DNA of 64,000 nucleotides from the NCBI GenBank assembly GCA_934090795.1, contig CAKOJQ010000002.1:1-64000 (forward strand), in the 5' to 3' direction. The DNA is from an uncultured Bacilli bacterium (lineage in GTDB: Bacteria; Bacillota_I; Bacilli_A; RF39; UBA660). Positions 26,151 to 35,286 of this stretch are shown one piece after another. A program made the translations under genes and the position numbers. The notes beneath the pieces were generated by a model, which searched no databases, was not told the origin of the DNA, and worked only from the letters and a program-made list of their open reading frames with translations. Within the stretch, counting starts at the first letter, position 1; every line of letters begins with the position of its first letter.

Positions 26151-26810
26151 ATGAAAAATATAATATTATTAAGTGGGCCAGATAAAACAAAATATTTTAA
26201 TGATGAAATTGTAAAAATAATTAAAGAAAATGCTAATAATCCTATTAATATGGTAGTTATACCAGCAGATTCTAATAATTATGTTAAAAATGATAGACAA
26301 TTTAATGGTAATGAAACTGTAGTAGGAGTTTATAAAACTTTTAAAGAAATATTTTCTGATTTAAATATTTCTTTATTAGATAACAGAGTTAATTTAGAGG
26401 ACGGAATAAATAGTTTGAAAAATGCAGATATTATATATCTTCTTGGAGGAAATCCATTTATTCAATTAGAATACTTGAAAAAAAATAAATTTGATGATGT
26501 AATACGGAATACTTCTGCATTAGTTATTGGTGTAAGTGCCGGTTCAATGAATTTAGCAACAAATTCATATTATTCTAAAGATGAAGATTATCCAGAAAGT
26601 ATAATTTATAAAGGATTAGGACTAACTGATATAACTATTGATCCGCACTTTGATATCAATAATGAAGAACAGGTAATTGAAATAAGAAAAAATTCAAAAG
26701 ATATTAAAATTATTGGATTGCCAAATGATTCTGCAATAGTTATTTCAAATAATGATATTAAATATATAGGAGATGTATATATTTTTGAAAATGGAAATTT
26801 GAATAGTTAA
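26151..26810 (+). CDS. S51 family (peptidase E-like) serine hydrolase
   Basis: A 219-aa protein of the dipeptidase E fold. The nucleophile elbow is VIGVSAGSMNLA (Ser about residue 128), YLLGGNPFIQLEYL provides the oxyanion loop, and the His lies in TIDPHFDINNE. Known members cleave Asp-X dipeptides or cyanophycin, and many are uncharacterised. The GGAAAG ribosome site is well placed. It is the closest paralog of the interrupted gene at 30036-30686, and the two bracket the cluster. Confidence 0.82.
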   Translation: MKNIILLSGPDKTKYFNDEIVKIIKENANNPINMVVIPADSNNYVKNDRQFNGNETVVGVYKTFKEIFSDLNISLLDNRVNLEDGINSLKNADIIYLLGGNPFIQLEYLKKNKFDDVIRNTSALVIGVSAGSMNLATNSYYSKDEDYPESIIYKGLGLTDITIDPHFDINNEEQVIEIRKNSKDIKIIGLPNDSAIVISNNDIKYIGDVYIFENGNLNS

Positions 26811-27175
26811 AGAATATTAAATTGATTATCAAAAAAGAATTATTATAAATAGTGTTCTTAATTGTAATGTAAGTTATCTGTCTATATTTATACAAACAAG
26901 AATTTTTTGGAAAATTGTTATTATCTTTTTTGTTGATACACTAAAGTATAATTGTCCTCTACATGGTGGATTTGTACTAAGATTGGATAGATTAACAATG
27001 TTAATTACATGGACTGGTAATATTTGCGACGAAATTATATTTTTATAGTATAAATTATTACATAACATGTTAGATGAAAGAAATATTCACAATTCAAAAT
27101 TTGAAAGTATTGGTGACAAAATTAATGTTGGGTGTGGTCAAATGGCTGCTAATAAATTAGAGAGGATAAAGAAAA
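26811..27175 (+). other. Non-coding gap in the S51 cluster
   Basis: There are 365 bp without a supportable gene. A 38-codon frame (27067-27183) runs into the next gene but lacks a ribosome site. The stretch looks like decayed coding DNA with scattered stops; no repeat or hairpin stands out. Confidence 0.4.
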
Positions 27176-27859
27176 ATGTATAGTGTTTTATTTAGTAGAA
27201 TTGAAATAGGAATGGATTTAGTTAGTGATAAATTAAAACAAATAATTCCAAATAATTCAAAAGTTGCGATTTTTCCTTGGGCATTTCCTGTTGAAATAGA
27301 TGCTCAAAAATTGGATAATGAATTTTTTAAAAAAGGAGAAAAAAGATATAATAGATATATAAATGAACTAAAAAAGATAGGCATAAATGAGAATGATATA
27401 ACTGTGTGCAATTGTTATAGTGATTCAAAGGAAAAATTAAAAGAAATTATAAAAAATTCTAATGTTATATTGTTACCTGGTGGTAATCCTGAAATGTTTT
27501 TTGGTAAAGTTGTTCATGATACGGAGATTCTTTATGATATAAAGCATTATAAAGGAATTATAATTGGTGAAAGTGCTGGAACAGAATTACAATTAAAAAG
27601 ATATTTTATAACAGCAAAAAATAATTTTTATAAGTATTTTTCATTTTATGATGGTTTTGGAGTAATTGATGATCCGTTTTATATTGATGTACATACAATA
27701 AATAATTTAAGATATTTATCTAAATTACAAAAAGTTGCAAATGAAAAGGATAAAAACGTCTATGCAATATATGATGATGGTGCAATGATTTATAATAGGG
27801 ATACTGGAGAAATTGAGCTATTTGGTAATGTTAGAACTTTTAAACCAGAAAATAAGTAA
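27176..27859 (+). CDS. S51 family (peptidase E-like) protein
   Basis: A 227-aa S51-like hydrolase with the oxyanion loop LLPGGNPEMFF and nucleophile elbow IIIGESAGTELQL (Ser about residue 130). The His expected after it may be that of PFYIDVHTINN. The frame ends with a beta-hairpin (GAMIYNRDTGEIELFGN). The start follows GAGAGGA at 9-10 bp. It is divergent from the first copy, so it is not a recent duplicate. Confidence 0.75.
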   Translation: MYSVLFSRIEIGMDLVSDKLKQIIPNNSKVAIFPWAFPVEIDAQKLDNEFFKKGEKRYNRYINELKKIGINENDITVCNCYSDSKEKLKEIIKNSNVILLPGGNPEMFFGKVVHDTEILYDIKHYKGIIIGESAGTELQLKRYFITAKNNFYKYFSFYDGFGVIDDPFYIDVHTINNLRYLSKLQKVANEKDKNVYAIYDDGAMIYNRDTGEIELFGNVRTFKPENK

Positions 27860-27898
27860 AATAGTGTTTTATAATGATTGTATTATTTGTGAGGAAAA

Positions 27899-28456
27899 AT
27901 GATAACAATAAAATTAATTGAAACATTAAAAACTAATAGATTAAATTTAAGAAGATTCTGTATTGATGATGCTGAAACATTATTTAATAATTGGGGAACT
28001 GATAAAGAAATTAGTAAATATATGTTATGGAAAAATTAAAAAACAGTAGATGATACTATAAATAGCATTAACTATTATATTGAATGTTATGAAAATAATT
28101 CTAATTTTAGACAATATGCAATTGAATTAAATGATACAAATGAGTTAATTGGCCAGATAAGTTTTACTATTAGCAAAAAACATGAAAGTGCTGAAATAGC
28201 ATATTTAATTGCTCGACCATATCAAAATAAAGGGCTTATGAAAGAAGCATTAAACACTATTATAGATTATTTAATTAATGGTCTAAATTGTACTAGAATA
28301 AGTGCTGAAGTTATGATTGAAAATATTTCTAGTATCAAATTATTAGAAAAAAATGGATTTGTACAAGAAGGAATTGAAAGATTAAAATATAAGAAAAAAG
28401 ATGGAAAGTTTACTGATATAATTGTAATGAGTTTAATAGATGATAAGAGATTATAA
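27899..28456 (+). pseudogene. GNAT acetyltransferase, interrupted by a stop
   Basis: Reading from the ATG at 27899 (GAGG upstream), the frame gives LKTNRLNLRRF and DDAETLFNNW, typical of RimJ/RimL-type N-acetyltransferases. It then meets TAA at 28037-28039 and continues in the same frame to 28456 through EIAYLIARPYQNKGLMKEAL (the acetyl-CoA loop) and SIKLLEKNGFVQEG. A single nonsense change therefore splits an otherwise complete 185-codon gene. The downstream part could be translated from an internal Met, but would lack the first strands. Confidence 0.8.
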
Positions 28457-28525
28457 TTTTATGAAATATAGAATTAAAATTTCTTATTTTCTTTATTGAT
28501 TATTAAAATGAAATGAGGAATGATT

Positions 28526-29308
28526 ATGGTTAAAAAATTAATTGCAATTGGTGGCGGAGAAAATGGAAGATTACTGGAAGATGGAACTAAGTCTAAATAT
28601 GAAACAAGATTAATGGATGAAGAAATTATTAGATTAACTAATAAGAAAAATCCAAATTATTTGTTTATTGTTCATGCTATGAGTTTTTCGGAAGAAATAG
28701 AAGATAGTTATTATAATACTATGAAAAAAATTTATGGTGATATGTTTGGATGTAATTGTAAATGTTTGAAAGCAAAAGATTTAACTAATAAAGATTATGT
28801 TAAAGAGTTAGTTGATTGGGCTGATATAATTTATGAAGGCGTTGGAGACACTAGGTTGATGTTAGATTTATGGAAAAAAACTGACTTTGATAAATTATTA
28901 AAAGATGCATGGTATAATGGCAAAGTTATTTGTGGAATATCAGCTGGTGCTGTTTGTTGGTTTAATTCATGTAATTCGGATACGGAATATGGTGGATTTG
29001 AAAGTATAAATTGTTTAGATTGGTTTGATTTATATGTTACACCACATGCTGATGAAGATGGAAGATATGAATCCAGTAAAAATCAGCTTAAGGATAATAA
29101 AAAAATAGGAATAATGCTTTCTAATTGTTCGGCTATAGAAATAATTGACGATGATTATAGAATTATTTCGGAAAATGGTAATGAAAGAAATTTTGACAAA
29201 GGTTATGCTTTAAAATGTTTTTGGAAGGATAACAAATTTAATGAAATAAAACTAGATGATAGTAATGAATTTAAAAAAATAAGTGATTTATGTGAATTAG
29301 ATATTTAA
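28526..29308 (+). CDS. S51 family (peptidase E-like) serine hydrolase
   Basis: A 260-aa protein starting MVKKLIAIGGGENGR. The loop IIYEGVGDTRLMLDLW replaces the usual GGN, the nucleophile elbow is VICGISAGAVCWF, and the His is in LYVTPHADEDGRY. These features place it in the longer S51 branch that includes many Bacillota 'peptidase E' proteins. The ATG at 28526 is 8 bp from GAGG, and an ATG two codons earlier is too close. It is followed after 22 bp by another family member. Confidence 0.82.
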   Translation: MVKKLIAIGGGENGRLLEDGTKSKYETRLMDEEIIRLTNKKNPNYLFIVHAMSFSEEIEDSYYNTMKKIYGDMFGCNCKCLKAKDLTNKDYVKELVDWADIIYEGVGDTRLMLDLWKKTDFDKLLKDAWYNGKVICGISAGAVCWFNSCNSDTEYGGFESINCLDWFDLYVTPHADEDGRYESSKNQLKDNKKIGIMLSNCSAIEIIDDDYRIISENGNERNFDKGYALKCFWKDNKFNEIKLDDSNEFKKISDLCELDI

Positions 29309-29330
29309 AAATAAGGAGATGTTTTAAATT

Positions 29331-30011
29331 ATGAAGTTATTCTTATGTGGTGGCGGAAGTGGTAAACAAGTAATTGATGCTTATAAAGAATTTGAAAAAT
29401 GTATTGATAAAAATAAACCTATTTTATATATACCACTAGCTATGGATGAAGAAAAATATAATAGTTGTTATGAATGGTTTAGCGAGGAAATTAAAAATTT
29501 TGGTGGTATGAAATTTGATATGGTTAGAAATTCTTTAGAGTTATCTAATAAAGATTTTAATAAATATGCTGCTATATTTATAGGTGGTGGTAATACATTC
29601 AAATTATTAAAAGATTTAAAGGAACATTCTAATTGGGATAAAATTATAAACTATTTAAATAATGATGGAGTTATTTTTGCTGGAAGTGCTGGTGCTATTG
29701 TATTTGGTAAGGATATAAATAGTGCTTTAATTGATGATGGAAATGATGTAAATATATGTGATTTAAGTGGATTTGATTATTTAAAAGATTATTCTATTTT
29801 GTGTCATTTAAAAGAATCTCATTTTAATAAAAATGAAGAATATTTAAAAAGGTATTCTAAAAAATTTAAAACTATATATATGCCAGAAGAAGATGTTATA
29901 TTAATTTCTAATAATGAAATTAAAATGATAGGTAATAAGGATATCGTTATATTTGATAATGATAAATATTGTTGGTGCACTTGTAAAGAATTTGAAATAA
30001 TTTTTAAATAA
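29331..30011 (+). CDS. S51 family (peptidase E-like) serine hydrolase
   Basis: A 226-aa protein beginning MKLFLCGGGSGKQVIDAY. It has IFIGGGNTFKLLKDL as oxyanion loop and VIFAGSAGAIVFGKDI as nucleophile elbow. The His is probably in ILCHLKESHFNKNEE. It follows the previous S51 gene by 22 bp with AAGGAGATG as ribosome site, so the two are co-translated from one message. The substrate is unknown. Confidence 0.8.
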   Translation: MKLFLCGGGSGKQVIDAYKEFEKCIDKNKPILYIPLAMDEEKYNSCYEWFSEEIKNFGGMKFDMVRNSLELSNKDFNKYAAIFIGGGNTFKLLKDLKEHSNWDKIINYLNNDGVIFAGSAGAIVFGKDINSALIDDGNDVNICDLSGFDYLKDYSILCHLKESHFNKNEEYLKRYSKKFKTIYMPEEDVILISNNEIKMIGNKDIVIFDNDKYCWCTCKEFEIIFK

Positions 30012-30035
30012 TAAATATGTGTTAGGTGATAGATT

Positions 30036-30686
30036 ATGAAAAAAATATTAATGTTAAGTGGCCCTGATAATAGAAAAGGCTATATAGAAGATGTTAAAGA
30101 ACTAATAAATAAAAATTTAAGTGGTAAAAGAAGTATAATATGTATTTCGGCTAATCCGGATAAATATGAAAAAAATGATAAACAAGTTTATGGTAAAGAT
30201 GATTCTTTAGGCATTATTAAGATGCTTGGTATGTGTTGAGTTAAAATTGAAAATACATATTTAATTGATAATAGAAACATTAAAGAATTTGATAAAAATT
30301 TGTTTTTAGATGTGGATATAATATATTTTATGGGAGGAGATCCTTTGTTACAAAATCAATTTGTAATTGATAACAATCTTTTAGAATATATAAAGATGTC
30401 AGATGCATTTATAATTGGTGTTAGTGCTGGATCAATGAATTTAGCAGAAAATACTTTTATTCCTAAATATGAATTAAATGATAAAGCAAGATTTATTAAG
30501 GGATTTGGACTATGTAATTATTCTATTGTTCCTCATTATGATATTAATGATTTGATGCAGGTTAATGAAGTAAAAGAAAATTGTTGTGAACATAATTTAA
30601 TTGGATTACCTAATGAATCAGCAATTTATATAAATGGGGATATTGTTGAATTTGTTAATGATTATTATTTATATAATAGCAAATAA
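30036..30686 (+). pseudogene. S51 family gene interrupted by an in-frame TGA
   Basis: Starting at 30036 the product opens KKILMLSGPDNRKGYIED, close to the first S51 gene (ILLSGPDKTKYFNDE). The frame meets TGA at 30237-30239 after KMLGMC, then continues unbroken to 30686 with IIYFMGGDPLLQNQF, FIIGVSAGSMNLA and SIVPHYDIND. Alignment with the paralog shows the TGA replacing one residue without any frameshift. It is most simply a nonsense mutation. Recoding is not supported, because TGA is an ordinary stop elsewhere, for example in leuS. Confidence 0.8.
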
Positions 30687-30715
30687 AATATTTAGGGAAA
30701 CCTGAATATTTTTTT
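30687..30715 (+). terminator. Terminator of the S51 cluster
   Basis: AATATTTAGG pairs with CCTGAATATT across a GAAA tetraloop, followed by T. Confidence 0.85.
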
Positions 30716-30760
30716 AATACTTAAACCATTATATTCATAGAATATTATGGGAGATAAATC

Positions 30761-32446
30761 ATGAAAAATTGTTATAATAGTGAAACAAATAAAATACTTA
30801 AAGTTGCAGAAAAAGAAATGCTTAGTTGTCATCATCCTTATGTTGGAACTGAACATTTATTATTATCCTTATTAAAGAATAAAAATATTAGTAAGATATG
30901 TTATAAATATAATTTAAATTATTATAATTATAAAAAGAATTTACTTAAGATTATAGGAAGTGCTACTAAAGAGTCTAAATATATTTTATATACTCCTTTA
31001 TTAAAGTTAGTAATTAATAAAGCAAGAGAAAATTCAGATAAAGATAATAAAGCATTAGATGAATATTATTTATTGTCTAGTTTATTATCTTATAAAGATG
31101 GAATAGGTTACAGTATAGTTAATAATATGGGTATTGATTTAGATGCTCTTACTTTAGAACTTAATAATCAAGGCGTTCTAAATGAATTTGGTACTGTTTT
31201 AAATGATGAGGCAACTGATAAAATTTATTTAAGAGATAAAGAAATAAAAAATATTATGGAGATACTCTTAAGAAAAAATAAAAATAATCCTTTATTAATA
31301 GGACATGCGGGAGTTGGAAAGACTGCTTTAGTTAAAGAACTTGCTAGAAGAATAAAGATTGGAGATGTTCCGGTAGAATTAAAGGATAAAAAAATAATTT
31401 CAGTTCAAGTAAGTACTTTAATATCAGGAACTAAATATAGAGGAGAGTTTGAAGCAAGAGTTAATGATTTAATTAAAGAGTGTATTAAAAATAAAAATAT
31501 AATTTTATTTATAGATGAAATTCATACAATTATGAAAACTGGTTCTAGTGAAGGAGCAATAGATGCTGGTAATATATTAAAACCTTATTTATGTAATGGG
31601 GAGATAAAAATTATTGGAGCTACTACTATAAGTGAATATAAAGAATATATTAAGAAAGATCAGGCTTTACTTAGAAGATTTACTCCTATCATGGTTAATG
31701 AACCAAGTTTAAAAGATATGGAATTTATATTAAATAAAGTTAAGAAGAGTTATGAAGAGTACTATAAATTAAAGATAAATAAAAATATAGTTAATTATAT
31801 TATTAGTAATACAGATAAGTATATGCCTAATTTATATAATCCCGATAAATCAATAGAAGTGTTAGATACAGTTTGTTCTAAGAAAATACTTGATAATTAT
31901 GTTAATAAATCTAAGGATATGAACATTAAAATGATAGATGTAGATAATTTAATTAAGGAGAGAGTTAATATTATTAATATAGATGATAATAAGTTTAATG
32001 AGGTTAAATGTGAACTTGAGAAAAAATATAATGAATTGATTGTTAAAAATATAATGAATATTATTAGGGATAATAAGTTTAATAAGTATATGTTTTTAAA
32101 TGGAGAAAGTAAGAGTAAAGAGAAAATAATTAGTTATATTGCTAATAAGTTAGGAATTAATTTAATTAATATTAATTGTTTAGAGTTTAATGATGAATTT
32201 GGAGTTAATAAGTTAATTAATAATAATTATTTATATAATAAGATAGATGAGAATCCTTATTCAATTATTTGTTTTAATAATTATGATAAATCGGGTAGAA
32301 TTATTAGAAATTTAGTTGATTCGATGATTAGTAATGGTTATATAAGTAATATGAATAATGAGAAGGTATATTTAAATAATTCGATTATATTTGTATTTAA
32401 TAATGAAGAGACAAGTAGAATTGGGTTTAATGAGTTAGTTGCTTAG
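30761..32446 (+). CDS. ClpC/ClpA-like ATPase with a vestigial second AAA domain
   Basis: A 561-aa protein. Residues 1-140 hold the Clp N-domain repeats (AEKEMLSCHHPYVGTEHLLL). The first AAA ring is complete, with Walker A GHAGVGKTALVKEL, Walker B ILFIDEIHTIM and the arginine finger region ALLRRFTPI. The second AAA domain is wasted: the P-loop position reads FLNGESKSKEK instead of GxxGxGKT, and no Walker B acidic pair remains. The protein ends just after ETSRIGF, where ClpA has its ClpP-docking IGL/IGF loop, and lacks the final small domain. ClpC has about 810 residues. It may still dock ClpP with one working ring; that is inference. Confidence 0.85.
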   Translation: MKNCYNSETNKILKVAEKEMLSCHHPYVGTEHLLLSLLKNKNISKICYKYNLNYYNYKKNLLKIIGSATKESKYILYTPLLKLVINKARENSDKDNKALDEYYLLSSLLSYKDGIGYSIVNNMGIDLDALTLELNNQGVLNEFGTVLNDEATDKIYLRDKEIKNIMEILLRKNKNNPLLIGHAGVGKTALVKELARRIKIGDVPVELKDKKIISVQVSTLISGTKYRGEFEARVNDLIKECIKNKNIILFIDEIHTIMKTGSSEGAIDAGNILKPYLCNGEIKIIGATTISEYKEYIKKDQALLRRFTPIMVNEPSLKDMEFILNKVKKSYEEYYKLKINKNIVNYIISNTDKYMPNLYNPDKSIEVLDTVCSKKILDNYVNKSKDMNIKMIDVDNLIKERVNIINIDDNKFNEVKCELEKKYNELIVKNIMNIIRDNKFNKYMFLNGESKSKEKIISYIANKLGINLININCLEFNDEFGVNKLINNNYLYNKIDENPYSIICFNNYDKSGRIIRNLVDSMISNGYISNMNNEKVYLNNSIIFVFNNEETSRIGFNELVA

Positions 32447-32474
32447 TGATTATGTTAAAGTAATCACTTTTTTA
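32445..32474 (+). terminator. Terminator of the ClpC-like gene
   Basis: AGTGATTA (32445-32452) pairs with TAATCACT (32461-32468), followed by T. The left arm includes the stop codon. Confidence 0.85.
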
Positions 32475-32535
32475 AGTTATGTTGTTTTATTTTTTTATTA
32501 TAAATGATAAAATTAGGTATATGAAGGAGGTAATT

Positions 32536-33927
32536 ATGAAGATTTATAATACTTTAACTAGAAAAATAGAGGAATTTGCACCTCATAATAAAGACATGGT
32601 TACTTTTTATTCTTGTGGTCCTACTGTGTATCATTATGCACATATTGGTAATTTAAGAAATTATATATGTAATGATTTATTGGATAGAACTTTAAGATAT
32701 ATTGGTTATAAAGTTGAAAGATGTATGAATATTACAGATGTTGGTCATTTAAAGAGTGATTCTGATTCCGGGGAAGATAAAATGGTTGCTAGTGCTAAGA
32801 AGGAACATAAAAGTGTTTTAGATATAGCTAAATTTTATACTGATGCTTTTTTTAAGGATTTTGATGCTTTAAATTGTAAGAGACCAGAAATTGTAAGCAA
32901 TGCGAGTGATAATATTGATATGTATATTAAAATTATAGAGAAGTTACTTAAAGATGGTTATGCTTATCAAGCAGGTGGTAATGTTTATTTTGATGTTTCT
33001 AAATTAGATGATTATTATAAACTAACTAACCATAAGGAAGATGAAATGGTTGTTGGGGTAAGAGATGGAGTAGAGTTTGATGGTAATAAGAAAAATCAGG
33101 CTGACTTCGCTTTATGGTTTACTAAAAGTAAGTTTGAAGATCAAGAACTTAAATGGGATTCTCCTTTTGGTGTAGGTTACCCGGGATGGCATATTGAATG
33201 TTCTGGTATATCTATTAAAAATTTAGGAGAATATTTAGATATTCATACTGGTGGAGTTGATAATATTTTCCCTCATCATACTAATGAGATTGCTCAAAGT
33301 GAAGCTTATTTAGGACATAAATGGTGTAGTTATTGGGTACATACGGAACATTTAATGAGTATTGATGGTAAAATGAGTAAGAGTCATGGTGATGTTGTTA
33401 CTGTTGATAGTTTAATTAATAAGGGATATAATCCATTATCATTTAGATATATGTGTTTAAATAGTCATTATCGTAAACAATTAATATTTTCTTTTGATGC
33501 TCTTAATGCGGCAGAAAATGAATATAAAAAGTTAAAGAATAAGATAGCTAATTTAAAAGAAGATGGAATGCTTAGTGATGGTGATTTTGAAAATTATACT
33601 AATTTATTTACTGCTTGTATTGCTGATGATTTAAATACTGCTAATGCGATTACTGTTATTTATTCTTTACTTAAAGATGAAACTGTTAATGGTACTACTA
33701 AAATTGAACTTATTAGATCTTTTGATAAGGTTTTGGCACTTGATTTATTAAAGAAAGATGAGGCTAAAAGAGAAGACCATGATTTAATTATGAAATTAAT
33801 TGAAAAAAGAGATAAGGCTAAGAAGAGTAAAGATTATGAACTTGCTGATTCAATAAGAGATGAATTATATAGTAAGGGTATTAAGTTAATTGATACTAGA
33901 GAAGGAACTACTTACGAGGAGGTATAG
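32536..33927 (+). CDS. cysS: Cysteinyl-tRNA synthetase
   Basis: A 463-aa class I synthetase of usual length. The first zinc-ligand Cys and HIGH-like motif read SCGPTVYHYAHIGN. GWHIECSG and HTGGVDNIFPHHTNE give the remaining zinc ligands and active-site His, and the KMSKS motif is GKMSKSHGDVVTV. The ATG at 32536 follows AAGGAGG at 6 bp; an upstream in-frame extension is rejected. The YugP-like protease gene starts 3 bp after the stop. Confidence 0.97.
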   Translation: MKIYNTLTRKIEEFAPHNKDMVTFYSCGPTVYHYAHIGNLRNYICNDLLDRTLRYIGYKVERCMNITDVGHLKSDSDSGEDKMVASAKKEHKSVLDIAKFYTDAFFKDFDALNCKRPEIVSNASDNIDMYIKIIEKLLKDGYAYQAGGNVYFDVSKLDDYYKLTNHKEDEMVVGVRDGVEFDGNKKNQADFALWFTKSKFEDQELKWDSPFGVGYPGWHIECSGISIKNLGEYLDIHTGGVDNIFPHHTNEIAQSEAYLGHKWCSYWVHTEHLMSIDGKMSKSHGDVVTVDSLINKGYNPLSFRYMCLNSHYRKQLIFSFDALNAAENEYKKLKNKIANLKEDGMLSDGDFENYTNLFTACIADDLNTANAITVIYSLLKDETVNGTTKIELIRSFDKVLALDLLKKDEAKREDHDLIMKLIEKRDKAKKSKDYELADSIRDELYSKGIKLIDTREGTTYEEV

Positions 33928-33930
33928 ATT

Positions 33931-34587
33931 ATGGATTACATGTATTTACTAATGTTGTTAATTCCAATGGCTGCTCAAATTTATATTTCAGTAACTTATG
34001 GAAAATATAAAAAGATTAAGAATTCTTATGATATGACAGGATATGATGTTGCAAGAAAGATTCTTGATGATAATGGTTTAAATGATGTTTATGTTGTAGA
34101 AACTACTGGTACTTTAAGTGATCATTATGATCCTAAAAGAAAAACTGTTAGGTTGTCTAATGAAGTTTATAATGGATCTAGTGTTGCTTCAATGGCTATT
34201 GCTGCTCATGAATGTGGCCATGCGATTCAAGATAAAGAAGGATATTTCTTTTTAAGATTAAGAAGTTTTATCTTTCCGGTTGTTAGCTTGGGTACTAAGT
34301 TTGCGTATGTTGTTCTGGTTATTGGATTACTTTTAGAGACAATGGACTTAATTGCTTTAGGTATTGCTCTTGTTGGACTTGGTTTATTATTCCAATTAGT
34401 TACTTTACCGACTGAAATTAATGCATCTAAAAGAGCTCAGGAAAATTTAAAGAATTTAGGATATGGTGATGATACTGATGGAACTAAAAAAATGCTTGTT
34501 AGTGCAGCTTTAACATATGTTGCAGGAGTTTTATCTTCAGCTTTAGAAGTTATAAGATTAATTAAAATTTTTGGAGATAGGGATTAA
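33931..34587 (+). CDS. YugP-like membrane zinc metallopeptidase
   Basis: A 218-aa membrane protein of the PF04298 family (Bacillus YugP). The zinc motif is HECGH in AIAAHECGHAIQDKEGY (about residue 92), and a Glu further along (LPTEINASKRA) could be the third ligand. Hydrophobic helices lie at residues 2-20, 115-160 and 185-205. The function of the family is not established; membrane protein quality control is a guess. The ribosome site GAGGAGG is inside the end of cysS. Confidence 0.88.
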   Translation: MDYMYLLMLLIPMAAQIYISVTYGKYKKIKNSYDMTGYDVARKILDDNGLNDVYVVETTGTLSDHYDPKRKTVRLSNEVYNGSSVASMAIAAHECGHAIQDKEGYFFLRLRSFIFPVVSLGTKFAYVVLVIGLLLETMDLIALGIALVGLGLLFQLVTLPTEINASKRAQENLKNLGYGDDTDGTKKMLVSAALTYVAGVLSSALEVIRLIKIFGDRD

Positions 34588-34599
34588 CTATCTCTTTTT
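34574..34599 (+). terminator. Terminator of the cysS unit
   Basis: GAGATAG (34574-34580) pairs with CTATCTC (34588-34594), followed by five T. Confidence 0.85.
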
Positions 34600-34656
34600 A
34601 TATAGATTTTTGATTTAAAAATTGTTATACTAAATAGTAGGAAAGAGTTAAATGAT

Positions 34657-35247
34657 ATGAATAAGATAAAAAATGATGTTACTGTGTCAATTTTTTTAGT
34701 TATTTTAATCATAGTTACTACTATGAGTGTTACTTTTGCTTATTTTAGAGCAGTTATAAATAGCGCTAATAGCAGTATAAATGCTAGTGGAAGTTCAGCT
34801 AATGTAAGTTTAACTTTTGCTAATGGTACAACAAATGAAACTATTGTGGGAGATAAAATTATTCCTGGGTGGAGTGATATTAAGAAATTTACTATAACTG
34901 GAATAAATACAAATACTAATAGAAAAAATTTAACTTATAATATATTAATGGTTGTAGATGCAAATACGTTTGATAGTGGAGAGTTACTTTACGATTTAGA
35001 AGGTAATGGATATACTATTACCAATAAAAAAATACCAAGTTTAAGTGAAATAACAAATAATAGATTTAGTTTATTTCCTAGTGGAACTAGTTTGCCTGTT
35101 GTTGCTGGTGGAACAAGTAGTGTAACTCATAGTTATACTTTAACTATCAAATATCCTAATTTAGAAAATGTTCCACAATATGCAGATGGAAAGACATTTG
35201 CTGCACATATAATTGTTGAAAGCTCTTCTAAAATTACTAGAAGTTAA
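34657..35247 (+). CDS. Secreted TasA/camelysin-like protein
   Basis: A 196-aa protein with a signal-like helix (SIFLVILIIVTTMSVTFAYF) and then a Ser/Asn/Thr-rich beta protein. The signal end, TFAYFRA, and the body beginning with a NASG segment recall the TasA/CalY (M73) group, whose members form extracellular fibres in biofilm or coat-associated matrix. No signal peptidase partner SipW is nearby. The family match is general, so function is tentative. It is a single gene between two terminators. Confidence 0.6.
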   Translation: MNKIKNDVTVSIFLVILIIVTTMSVTFAYFRAVINSANSSINASGSSANVSLTFANGTTNETIVGDKIIPGWSDIKKFTITGINTNTNRKNLTYNILMVVDANTFDSGELLYDLEGNGYTITNKKIPSLSEITNNRFSLFPSGTSLPVVAGGTSSVTHSYTLTIKYPNLENVPQYADGKTFAAHIIVESSSKITRS

Positions 35248-35257
35248 TATATAAATA

Positions 35258-35286
35258 AAAAGCATGGATTTTGATTCCATGCTTTA
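35258..35286. terminator. Bidirectional terminator
   Basis: AAAGCATGGA (35259-35268) pairs with TCCATGCTTT (35276-35285). It ends the TasA-like gene on one side and the CofE-like gene on the other. Confidence 0.85.

Noticed and set aside
26874..27068. 64-codon minus-strand frame in the S51 gap
   Set aside because: No ribosome site or family features; it is a chance open frame in AT-rich DNA.
27067..27183. 38-codon frame before the second S51 gene
   Set aside because: It has no ribosome site, overlaps the next gene's start and shows no family features, so it is probably decayed sequence.
30237..30239. Selenocysteine or reassigned TGA in the interrupted S51 gene
   Set aside because: TGA ends other genes here, Trp is TGG, and no hairpin of the SECIS kind follows; a nonsense mutation is simpler.
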